64,000 nt of DNA, from NCBI RefSeq assembly GCF_025452195.1, contig NZ_CP104973.1, positions 682,001 through 746,000 of the forward strand, in the 5' to 3' direction. Origin of the DNA: Phyllobacterium zundukense. GTDB lineage: Bacteria > Pseudomonadota > Alphaproteobacteria > Rhizobiales > Rhizobiaceae. Under the pieces are notes generated by a model. The model did not search any database. It was not told where the DNA came from and saw nothing but the letters and a program-made list of their open reading frames with translations. The translations under genes were made by a program, and so were the position numbers. Below are positions 9,689-19,800 of this stretch, piece after piece; positions within the stretch are counted from its first letter, which is position 1, and each line of letters begins with the position of its first letter.

Positions 9689-10717
9689 ATGAAACGTTCC
9701 CGATTTTCCCTAGCACTGGCGGCTGTGTTGCTCACGGCGACGGTCGCCATTCAGCCGATGTCTGCTGCCCACGCGGACACCACCCTTTTAAACGTGTCTT
9801 ACGATCCGACACGCGAGCTTTACAAGGACTTCAATGCGGCGTTCGCCGCCAAGTGGAAAGCCGACACGGGCGAGACAGTGACGATCCAGGCATCTCACGG
9901 CGGCTCAGGTGCGCAGGCGCGTTCCGTCATTGACGGGCTGGACGCCGATGTTGTGACGCTAGCGCTTGAAAGCGATGTGAATGCCATCGTCAAAGCCAAG
10001 AAAATCAATCCTGACTGGATCAAGAAATTCCCGCACAACTCTGCGCCGTATACGTCAACGATAGTTTTTCTCGTGCGCAAGGGCAATCCGAAGGCCATCA
10101 AGGATTGGGGGGACCTCGTCAAAGATGGCGTGGAGGTGATCACGCCTAATCCTAAAACGTCCGGTGGCGCCCGCTGGAATTACCTTGCGGCCTGGGCATG
10201 GGCCAACGCGCAGTACGGCGGCGATGAAGCCAAGATCAAGGAGTATATTGGAAATCTGTTCCAGCATGTTCCCGTGCTCGATTCCGGTGCACGCGGCGCG
10301 ACCAATACATTCGCCCAGCGCGAACTCGGTGACGTATTGCTTGCCTGGGAAAATGAGGCGTACCTGGCATCAGCGGAATTCGGCGATGACAAATTTGATA
10401 TCGTCGTTCCACCCAGCTCGATTCTCGCTCAACCGTCTGTTGCCGTGGTCGATGCGAATGTCGATGCAAAAGGTACTCGCAAGGTAGCTGAAGCCTATCT
10501 TGGATATCTGTATTCCAAGGAGGGCCAGGAGATTGCAGCCAAGCACTTTTATCGTCCCTCCGAGCCTGGACTGGTAGCGCCAGAACTAATCAAAAAATTA
10601 CCGGAGTTGAAACTGGTTACGATCGATGATCCAATCTTCGGCGGATGGGCAAAGGCACAGCCCTATCACTTCGGAGATGGCGGAACCTTTGACCAGATTT
10701 ACAAGCCGAAACAGTAA
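9689..10717 (+). CDS. sbp: Sulfate ABC transporter, periplasmic binding protein
   Basis: The 342-residue protein starts with a signal peptide (residues 1-30, cleavage after SAAHA). The mature protein begins [17 protein letters not shown], the start typical of Sbp/CysP. Other family segments are [20 protein letters not shown], which lines the anion pocket, [16 protein letters not shown], and the C-terminal GEYLYS-like [20 protein letters not shown]. It captures sulfate (and possibly thiosulfate) in the periplasm for CysTWA, encoded immediately downstream. ATG 9689 follows ACGGAGGCAGGC. Expression is probably tied to sulfur supply; the palindrome at 9591-9602 is a candidate operator. Confidence 0.94.
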   Translation: MKRSRFSLALAAVLLTATVAIQPMSAAHADTTLLNVSYDPTRELYKDFNAAFAAKWKADTGETVTIQASHGGSGAQARSVIDGLDADVVTLALESDVNAIVKAKKINPDWIKKFPHNSAPYTSTIVFLVRKGNPKAIKDWGDLVKDGVEVITPNPKTSGGARWNYLAAWAWANAQYGGDEAKIKEYIGNLFQHVPVLDSGARGATNTFAQRELGDVLLAWENEAYLASAEFGDDKFDIVVPPSSILAQPSVAVVDANVDAKGTRKVAEAYLGYLYSKEGQEIAAKHFYRPSEPGLVAPELIKKLPELKLVTIDDPIFGGWAKAQPYHFGDGGTFDQIYKPKQ

Positions 10718-10721
10718 CAGC

Positions 10722-11582
10722 ATGACATCCAACCTTGCGAAAGCGGGTTGGCGGTTTAAGCAGCCGAGCGTTATTCCGGGATTTGGAATGGCGCTCGGTT
10801 TCACTCTTGCCTACCTCGCACTCATTGTTCTTATTCCTTTAACAGGCCTTGTCTTGCGCTCGGCTTCATTGGGCCTTCCCGGATTTTGGCATGTAGCGAC
10901 TGATCCACGAACCGTAAATGCGCTGAAAATCAGCTTTGGCACATCCCTTATTGCTGCTGTGATCAACGTCATCTTCGGTATCATCGTTGCGTGGGTACTG
11001 GTGCGCTACCGGTTTCCAGGCCGCAGAATTGTCGATGCCATCGTCGATCTACCGTTTGCGTTGCCGACGGCTGTTGCTGGCATTGCGCTGACGGCGCTTT
11101 ATTCGAAAAACGGCTGGATCGGCCGCTGGCTCGATTTGATCGGGATCAAGGTTGCTTTCACGCCGATCGGCATAACGATCGCCCTGATCTTTATCGGTCT
11201 GCCCTTCGTGGTTCGGACTGTTCAGCCAGTGATGGAGGAAATCCGCAAGGAAGTCGAAGAAGCTGCAGCGACACTCGGCGCCAACCGCTTCCAGACCATT
11301 ACACGGGTACTCTTGCCGGGCTTGCAGCCGGCCATCCTGACCGGATTTGCGCTGGCATTTGCGAGGGCGGTGGGTGAGTACGGTTCTGTGATCTTTATCG
11401 CCGGAAACCTTCCCTATGTCTCAGAAATTGCGCCGCTTTTGATTGTGATCCGACTAGAGGAATTTGATTATGCGGGTGCGACCGCGATTGCTACGATCAT
11501 GCTGTTGATCTCATTTTTCATGCTTTTCGTCATCAATCTCATTCAGGCATGGAGCCGGAGGAGGTATGGTTATGGCGCTTGA
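10722..11582 (+). CDS. cysT: Sulfate ABC transporter permease CysT
   Basis: The 286-residue inner-membrane permease has about six membrane helices. It carries the ABC permease coupling loop [21 protein letters not shown] (about residues 180-200), which docks on the ATPase CysA. The sequence [17 protein letters not shown] is typical of CysT. ATG 10722 lies 4 bases after the sbp stop; the frame is open upstream into sbp but lacks a better start. The end overlaps the start of cysW. Together with CysW it forms the sulfate channel. Confidence 0.94.
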   Translation: MTSNLAKAGWRFKQPSVIPGFGMALGFTLAYLALIVLIPLTGLVLRSASLGLPGFWHVATDPRTVNALKISFGTSLIAAVINVIFGIIVAWVLVRYRFPGRRIVDAIVDLPFALPTAVAGIALTALYSKNGWIGRWLDLIGIKVAFTPIGITIALIFIGLPFVVRTVQPVMEEIRKEVEEAAATLGANRFQTITRVLLPGLQPAILTGFALAFARAVGEYGSVIFIAGNLPYVSEIAPLLIVIRLEEFDYAGATAIATIMLLISFFMLFVINLIQAWSRRRYGYGA

Positions 11583-12453
11583 ATCTGGCTCCGTCACAGA
11601 CCCGACAGCTACAGCTCGGCACGCGACCACCGAGCGGCGTACGGCACGCTTCGTTTTGACAGGTATCGCGTTGGCCTTTCTTGCGCTGTTTCTTGTGCTC
11701 CCGCTCGTATCGGTTTTTGTCGAAGCTTTTCGCAAGGGACCCACTGAATATTTGGCTGCATTTTCAGAACCTGATGCTCAGGCAGCCGTTCGTCTGACAC
11801 TGCTGGTCGCTTCCATCGCGGTACCGCTAAACGTTGTTTTCGGCGTTGTCGCGGCGTGGGCGATCGCCAAGTTCGAATTCAAGGGCAAGGCCTTCCTGAC
11901 CACATTGATCGATCTGCCGTTTTCGGTATCGCCGGTCATTTCCGGCCTCGTATATGTATTGTTGTTCAGTTCACAATCCGCACTAGGCCCGTGGTTAAAA
12001 TCACATGGCATCGAGATCCTTTTTGCGGTGCCCGGAATCGTGCTGGCGACCATGTTCGTCACCTTTCCATTTGTCGCGAGGGAATTGATCCCACTGATGC
12101 AGGAGCAAGGTACGACCGATGAAGAAGCCGCCTTGTCGCTCGGAGCCAATGGCTGGCAGACGTTCTGGCACGTCACGCTCCCAAACATCAAATGGGGCTT
12201 GCTCTATGGCGTACTTTTATGCAACGCCCGGGCCATGGGAGAATTTGGCGCAGTATCTGTCGTTTCAGGACATATCAGGGGCCTCACCAACACGATGCCG
12301 CTGCATGTCGAAATTCTTTACAATGAATATAATTTTGTCGCTGCTTTCGCAGTGGCTTCGCTCCTGGCGCTTCTTGCGCTGGTAACACTCGTTCTCAAGA
12401 CTCTTCTGGAGCTGAGATACGGCGCGGAGCTACGTGCGGTTGGCGGACACTAA
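11572..12453 (+). CDS. cysW: Sulfate ABC transporter permease CysW
   Basis: The 293-residue permease pairs with CysT. It has about six membrane helices and the coupling loop [21 protein letters not shown] (about 183-203), preceded by [12 protein letters not shown], which is typical of CysW. Two ATG codons are possible, 11566 and 11572. I prefer 11572 because GGAGGAGG sits 7 bases before it and almost touches the first ATG. The start overlaps the end of cysT by 11 bases, implying translational coupling. Confidence 0.93.
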   Translation: MALESGSVTDPTATARHATTERRTARFVLTGIALAFLALFLVLPLVSVFVEAFRKGPTEYLAAFSEPDAQAAVRLTLLVASIAVPLNVVFGVVAAWAIAKFEFKGKAFLTTLIDLPFSVSPVISGLVYVLLFSSQSALGPWLKSHGIEILFAVPGIVLATMFVTFPFVARELIPLMQEQGTTDEEAALSLGANGWQTFWHVTLPNIKWGLLYGVLLCNARAMGEFGAVSVVSGHIRGLTNTMPLHVEILYNEYNFVAAFAVASLLALLALVTLVLKTLLELRYGAELRAVGGH

Positions 12454-12465
12454 AGGGGGTTATTT

Positions 12466-13503
12466 ATGGATGTTCGTGTAAGTGGTGTGCGCAAGGAATT
12501 CGATCGGTTTCCAGCGCTGCACGACGTTTCACTTGATATCAATTCTGGCGAACTCATTGCGCTGCTCGGTCCGTCCGGATCCGGCAAGACCACACTGTTG
12601 CGCCTGATTGCAGGGCTTGAAACTCCCACCGAGGGTAAGGTTTTCTTTGGCGACGAGGATGCTTCGCTGAAGTCCGTACAGGAGCGGAACGTCGGTTTCG
12701 TCTTTCAACACTATGCCCTGTTCCGCCATATGACAGTGATTGACAATGTCAGCTTCGGCTTGAAGGTACGTCCTGGCTCAAGCCGGCCAAGCAAGGACGA
12801 AATTCGTCGACGCTCGTCGGAACTTCTGGATTTCGTGCAGCTTTCCGGCCTTGAAAAACGCTATCCGGCGCAGCTCTCAGGCGGCCAGCGTCAACGCGTC
12901 GCGCTCGCCCGGGCCATGGCTATCGAACCGCGTGTGTTGTTGCTGGACGAACCCTTTGGCGCGCTTGACGCGAAGGTCCGCAAAGAACTTCGCCGCTGGT
13001 TGCGCGAAATTCACGACAAGACAAAGCATACGACTGTTTTCGTGACGCATGATCAGGACGAGGCGCTGGAATTGGCTGACCGCGTTGTGGTCATGAGCCA
13101 AGGCAGGATAGAGCAGATCGGTACCCCGGATGAGGTCTATGACCGGCCGAATTCACCGTTTGTCTACAGCTTCATCGGTGAGTCGAGTTCCATCGGCGTT
13201 CAGATCAAGAACGGCGAATTATGGCTTGATGGCGAAGCGTTGAGTATCTCGAGCGATCGACCTGACGGTGAAGGACTGCTGTATTTCAGACCGCACGATG
13301 TCGACCTTATTGAGGACTCCAACGGAGGCATCGCCGGTACAGTCGTTGCGAGCCGCCGTGTGGGTGCTACGCGACGCATCGAGCTGCGAATAGCTGGTGT
13401 AACCGATCATGTGGAGATCGAAATTCCAGCGGACCACCCGGCAACGGAAACAAGCCGCATCGCTTTTCGCCCCAAACATTGGCGCGTGTTCCCAAAGAGC
13501 TGA
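12466..13503 (+). CDS. cysA: Sulfate ABC transporter ATP-binding protein CysA
   Basis: The 345-residue ATPase has Walker [10 protein letters not shown] near residue 35, the Q-loop FQHYALF, signature [14 protein letters not shown] near 135, Walker [12 protein letters not shown] and the switch histidine [10 protein letters not shown]-terminal regulatory TOBE-like domain follows (about 240-345, with [10 protein letters not shown]). It powers sulfate import through CysT-CysW. AGGGGG lies 6-11 bases before the ATG. It is the last gene of the sbp-cysTWA unit and is followed by a clear terminator. Confidence 0.95.
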   Translation: MDVRVSGVRKEFDRFPALHDVSLDINSGELIALLGPSGSGKTTLLRLIAGLETPTEGKVFFGDEDASLKSVQERNVGFVFQHYALFRHMTVIDNVSFGLKVRPGSSRPSKDEIRRRSSELLDFVQLSGLEKRYPAQLSGGQRQRVALARAMAIEPRVLLLDEPFGALDAKVRKELRRWLREIHDKTKHTTVFVTHDQDEALELADRVVVMSQGRIEQIGTPDEVYDRPNSPFVYSFIGESSSIGVQIKNGELWLDGEALSISSDRPDGEGLLYFRPHDVDLIEDSNGGIAGTVVASRRVGATRRIELRIAGVTDHVEIEIPADHPATETSRIAFRPKHWRVFPKS

Positions 13504-13519
13504 TCGACCCAATTTAGCG

Positions 13520-13554
13520 AAAGACCGGGATAGCCAAATCCCGGTCTTTTTTGT
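13520..13554 (+). terminator. Rho-independent terminator after cysA
   Basis: The stem aaagaccggga / tcccggtcttt (13520-13530 with 13539-13549) has an 8-base loop and runs into TTTTTTG. It begins 17 bases after the cysA stop and closes the sulfate operon. Confidence 0.92.
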
Positions 13555-13821
13555 TACAGTCAATGGTCTCATATTTATCGCAACGGGCTTGGCTATTCAG
13601 CTGTGACCCGCCGATGCAGCGGCTTTCCCCTGTGCAGAAGCTCCGTAATTGCGTACAAAGACTAATAGAAATCTGACTCATTTTCATCAAAACTGATCGC
13701 TAACGATAAAAGTGGTGATAGCTTAATTGCCATGACCTGATTAGACCATAAACTGAACGTGGACGATCGGCCCTGATCGCCTGAGTGCTCCAATCCCGAA
13801 GATTCTTTCTTCCAAACTGAA
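13555..13821. other. Intergenic region before cyclic glucan synthase
   Basis: Together with the terminator this makes a 318-base gap. No gene, RNA or strong repeat was seen. It must hold the promoter of the long downstream gene; the AT-rich stretch about 13660-13750 is the likeliest place, but no convincing -35/-10 pair can be assigned by eye. Confidence 0.5.
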
Positions 13822-16800
13822 ATGAAACCAATGCCCGTATTGAGCTTTTTTCAAGCGTTTGCATCCCAGAAGAAGACTGTTGGTCAGATTTTTGCTGTCC
13901 AACCCAACCCGATACGGGCTCATTATAAATCAATCGACGATTTGAGGGATCTTGGGACCCGGGTGGCAAAGGGCGAAGACGTTCGATTGCCCGATTACGA
14001 GCCGATGGTTTTTGAGCAGCGGACCGTCGAAAACGCAAGGCTGATCCTGCATTCCTACCGTTCCTCCGATGCGGCAGCACGTAACGGTGAAACGATAACA
14101 CCAGCAGCCCAATGGCTTTTGGACAATTATTACCTGGTCGACCAGAACATACAGCAGGTCGAGCGCGACCTGCCCAAGAAATTTTTCAGACAGTTGCCGC
14201 CGCTTGCGAACCAGCCCAACATTCCGCGGGTAATGGCGCTCGCCTGGCTTTATGTCGCGCATACAGACAGCCAGTTTTCGCTGAATAGCCTGAGCGCCAT
14301 CGTCGAAGGCTTCCAGACGGTCGAACCCCTGCATATCGGTGAATTGTGGGCACTTCCATCCGCCGTCCGCTTTATTCTAATTGAGAATGCCCGGCGTCTT
14401 TCGCTGCGCGTCGAGCGTGCCCGCCGCATGCGCGCGTACGCCAATAGTGTTGCCGACGAAATCACGCTGAACGCTGAAAAAGACACCCTCCCGCAGCTTT
14501 TGGCACAGTATGCGCCAGCGGCCAAGGACAGCACGTTTGCCACCCACCTGCTTTACCGTTTGCGTGGCGGCACCGCTCACTCCGGAGCTGCGGTCGCGTG
14601 GCTCGAAGACGAGCTCGAAAAGAATGGCAGCGATTCCGAGGATGCCATCATTCAGGAACATACACGCCAATCGACGGGCGGCGTGAGCATGGGCAATCTC
14701 ATTCGCAGCCTGAAGGCGATCGATGACGTTGACTGGATTACCTGGTTTGAGACAGTCAGCGGCGTCGATGCCGTTCTGCGCGACAACTCCAATTTCGATG
14801 CGCTCGACTTTCATTCTCGCAATGCCTACCGCGTTGCCATTGAAAAGATTGCCCGCCGCTCAGGCAAGAGCGAACACGACATCACGCAATCGGCTCTCGA
14901 ACTCGCACATAAAAGTGCTGAAGAGACCGGTGGCGAAGGGGGCGTTACCGAGCAGCGCAAACGCGATGTCGGTTATTATCTTGCCGGAGACGGCCGTCCG
15001 GAACTTGAAGAGACGTGTGGCTACAAGCCGACACTTCTTATTCGTTGGGTGCGGTTCTATCGCAGATTGGGCCTCGCCGGCTTGTGGGCCCCGGCTTCGT
15101 TCTTCTCGATCGCTATCCTCGTACTGATCAATTATTTCCTGCGCCGTGCTGGATTGTCCGACGGCATGACTTGGCTGTTCACTTTGCTCGCAGTGTTCCC
15201 CACGATGGAAACAGCCAATGGCTTCGTCAACTGGATCATACCGATGTTCATGCCGCCGACGCGGCTCATCGGCTTCGAGTACAAGAACGGCCTGCCCCAG
15301 GAGGCAAAAACCCTCGTTGCCGTGCCGACGCTGATTACCTCGCGTGACTCCGTCGATGAGCATATCCGCAATCTCGAAGTGCACTATCTCACCAATCCGC
15401 GCGGCGAGGTCTATTTCGCGCTTTTGACGGACTGGGCTGACAGCAAATTTGAACAGACCGATGATGATCTCGACATCTTCGACTATGCGCGCGAGAAAAT
15501 TACTGCGCTGAATGAGCACTACACGCAGAATAATCCCCGCTTCTTCCTGCTGCATCGCAAGCGTCTGTTCAATGCGCAGGAGAACCGCTGGATGGGCTGG
15601 GAGCGCAAGCGCGGCAAGTTGCACGAGCTCAATATGCTGCTGCGCGGCGACAAGGATACGACGTATTTCCCTTCGAACGAAGAAATTCCGACCGACATCA
15701 AGTTCGTTATGACGCTCGACTCCGACACGCGCCTGACACCCGACTCCGTCAATCGCCTGGCGGGCAAGCTCATTCATCCCCTTAACAGGCCCATCTACAG
15801 TGCCAAGGCAGGCCGTGTGGTCAGTGGCTATGCCATCTTGCAGCCTCGCGTCACTCCTTCCCTGACGACCGGCGATGATGCCTCGTTCCTGCAACGCGTT
15901 TTTTCGGTCAATCGTGGCATCGACCCTTACGTTTTTGCAGTTTCCGACGTCTACCAGGACGTTCTTGGTGAAGGCACGTTTACCGGCAAAGGTCTTTATG
16001 ACATCGATTTCTTTGAAGCCGCACTTGACGGAAAGATCGGCGAAAACGCGGTTCTGAGCCATGACCTGCTCGAAGGCGGCTATGCGCGTAGCGCGCTCGT
16101 AAGTGATGTCGAAGTGGTCGAGGATTACCCCACGGGCTACAATGTCGATATCTCGCGCCATCATCGCTGGACGCGTGGCGACTGGCAGCTCCTGCCTTAT
16201 CTTTTCAGCACACGACCGGGCGTCACCGCAGTCACGCGCTGGAAAATGGTCGACAATCTTCGCCGCTCGCTTACTCCTATATTCTGGATCCTTGCCTCAA
16301 TTGCCGGCTGGACATTGCTGCCACCGGGGCTAGCTACAGTTTGGCAATGCTTCATGATCTTCAGCATGTTCATCGTGCCGACGATGATCCTGTTTACCAA
16401 TCTCGTGCCGACGGACATGAACCTTTCGCTCAAGGGGCACTTCCAGGCGATCCTCACGGATATTTTTGCAGGGGCAGCCGACATCGCCCTGCGTATCACC
16501 TTCATCGCAAATATGGCTTGCCTGATGCTCGATGCGATGGTGCGCACGCTCTATCGCCTTTTCATTTCGCGCAAACATCTTCTTGAATGGCGCGCGGCAG
16601 CTCAAGCAAAGACGAGTTCGCCCGACACGCTGAGCTACTACCTGCAACTCATGTGGCCCGCGATAATTGTCGCCCTGATCGCCATTGGCCTTCCCTTGGC
16701 AGTTCAAAGCCGGGCTTGGTTCCTGGCTGTTCCTTTCGCATTGATCTGGCTGCTATCGCCAGTGATTGCATGGCTTGTCAGCCGCTCGGCCAAACCACTC

Positions 16801-19800
16801 GATGATTTGAACGTGCGCTCATCTGACAAGGGTGAACTGCGACGTTTCGCCCGCCGTACCTGGCACTACTACGATACATTCGTCACCAAAGAGCAGAACT
16901 TCATTCCACCGGACAATTTCCAGGAGGACCCGTATCCCGTTATTGCGACGCGCACGTCGCCTACCAATATCGGCATGTATTTGCTCTCGACTGTCGCCGC
17001 CCGTGACTTCGGTTGGATCAGTTTTAACGAGACCCTGACCCGCATCGACCAGACCCTCGAAACGCTCGAGAAGATGGAGAAATATCGCGGCCATCTCTAC
17101 AACTGGTACGAAACGACCACGCTGCGACCACTCCTTCCACTTTACGTTTCGGCGGTGGATAGCGGCAATTTGGCGGGCCATCTCGTCGCCCTGTCATCGG
17201 CGCTGGAGAAATGGGCCGAGGCACCCTCGGTTTATCTACAGAGCGATCTCGACGGCGTTCTCGACGTCAGCGATATTCTTGAAGAAGCCATCAGTGACAT
17301 TCCCGATGATCGCCGCGTTTTGAGACCCTTGCGCCGCCGCCTTGAAGAACGCGTTTCCAACTTCCGCCGGGCAATCACGACGATCAAGGAGGAGCCCGAA
17401 ACCGCATCGCTACGCACAATCAACCTTGCTCTCTTCGCGGGAGATATCCAGCGCCTGACAGAAGAATTGCATGGCGAACTCGAAAGCCCGGTTAGCGCCA
17501 CCGCCAATGAGTGGGCGCTCCTGCTCGTCAAGACGTGTCAGGGACATACGGACGATGCAATCGGCAGTCACGAGAGCACAGACATTCTGCGCGAACGCTT
17601 GGGTACCCTCGCGACACGAGCGCGGCAGCTAGCATTCGACACCGATTTCACCTTCCTGGAGCGCAAGGAGCGGCGCCTTTTGTCCATCGGTTTCCGCGTG
17701 GAAACCAACGAGCTCGATGCCAGCTGTTATGACCTTCTCGCCTCCGAAGCGCGTCTGGCCAGCCTCTTTGCCATCGCCAAGGGCGATATTCCGGTGGATC
17801 ACTGGTTCAAACTCGGCCGTTTGCTGGTGCCGGTTGGCTGGCGCGGTGCGCTGGTTTCATGGTCCGGGTCGATGTTCGAATATCTCATGCCGCCTCTGGT
17901 CATGATCGAACCGCTCGGGAGCATGTTGGATCAAACCAACAAGTTGATCGTACAACGCCAGATCGAATATGGGGAGTCCAAGGGACTGCCCTGGGGCATT
18001 TCCGAAGCGGCTTATAACGCCCGCGACCCGGAGATGAACTACCAGTACACCAATTTCGGGGTTCCGACACTCGGCCTCAAGCGCGGCCTTTCCAAAAATT
18101 ACGTTGTAGCGCCCTATGCCAGCATAATGGCCAGCCAGTATCAACCGGCAGCCGCTGTCAAGAATCTGCAACGTTTGCGTGCCATGGGCGCACTCGGACA
18201 GTATGGTTTTTATGACGCCGTAGACTTTACCAAATCGCGCGTCCGCGAAGATGACGAATATGCCGTGGTGCGCAATTACATGGCCCACCATCACGGTATG
18301 TCGATTGTTGCCGTCAACAATGTTGTATTCGAAGGTCGAATGCGTGAGCGTTTCCACGCGGATCCCGTGATCGAAGCAGCTGAGCTGCTTCTGCAAGAGA
18401 AAGCTCCACGCGAAATACCGGTCCTGCAAGCCAAAGCGGAGAACCCGATGCGCAAGGCGGTGGAGAGCTCGGAAGAAACGGCTTCTATCCGCTTCATCCA
18501 GAATCCATTGAGTGCGCCAACCGCAACGCAAATAATGTCGAACGGACATTATTCGGTGATGGTCACTGCCAATGGCGGCGGATATAGCCGCTGGAATGGC
18601 CTTGCCATTACGCGTTTCCAACCCGATCCCCTCGAAAGCGGTTATGGTACGTTCCTGTTCCTGCGCGATCTAGAAAATGGCGAATGGTGGTCAGCAACAG
18701 GCGATCCTGTGCGTGTTGCAGGCGAAAAGAGCACATCCATCTTCGCGGACTACAAGGCGGAGTTCGTCAAGGAGAATGGCACGATCCATTCTACCGTTGA
18801 GGCGATCGTTGCCTCGGATTCCGATGGCGAAGGCCGCCGTATCGTCATCACCAACACCGGTACCAAAGACCGCATTATTGAAGTCACCTCTTACGCCGAA
18901 CTGGTATTGACGAACGACGATACGGATACTGCTCACCCTGCATTTGCCAAGATGTTTGTGGAGACCGAGATCGACCAGCGTGGCGACGCGATCTACGCTA
19001 CGCGCCGCAAGCGGGGTAATGACGATCCGGACATCCACGTGGCCCATGTCGTAAGCGACAGTTCCGGTGCGATGCGCGAAATTCAGGCTGAAACCGACCG
19101 GCGCAACTTTATCGGTCGCGGGCGCTCTCTACGTAATCCGGCTGCCTTCGACGAAGGTGCGACACTCAGCGGCAGTCATGGTTTTGTGCTCGATCCCATC
19201 GCTTCTCTGCGTTGCCGTGTCCGCGTTCCCGCGCACAAGAAGGTTACGCTGGTCTTCTGGACTCTCGTACGTCCCAACCGTCAGGAGCTCGAGGAGGTGG
19301 TCTCCCGCTTCCGCCATCCGGATTGCTTTACCCGTGAATTCTCATTGTCGTGGACGAGTTCGCAGGTTCGCCTTCACCACATCGGCATCAACCCCGACGA
19401 GGCAGCTGAATTCCAGCGTGTCGCGACGAGCCTGATCTATCCCGACAAGACGCTGCGCATGCCGTCTGAAAACATCGCAAGCGGGCTCGGCAGCCAATCC
19501 GAGCTTTGGCCCATGTCGATCTCCGGTGACTTCCCGATCCTTGCGCTTCGCATTGATGATGAAGCTGATATGGAAACCCTGAGGAACCTCTTGAAAGCCC
19601 ACGAATATTGGCGTGCGAAAGGCCTCGTTGTCGATGTTGTAGTCATCAACGAGCGTTCATTCTCTTACGCACAGGATTTCCAGCGCGGGTTGGAAGCCAT
19701 CTGCGAAAACAGCCGTGCCCGCGGCGCTCAGCTTGGACCGCGCGTCCACATCTTCACAGTCCGTAAAGATCAGATGAGCGACGCAAGCTACAACACGCTT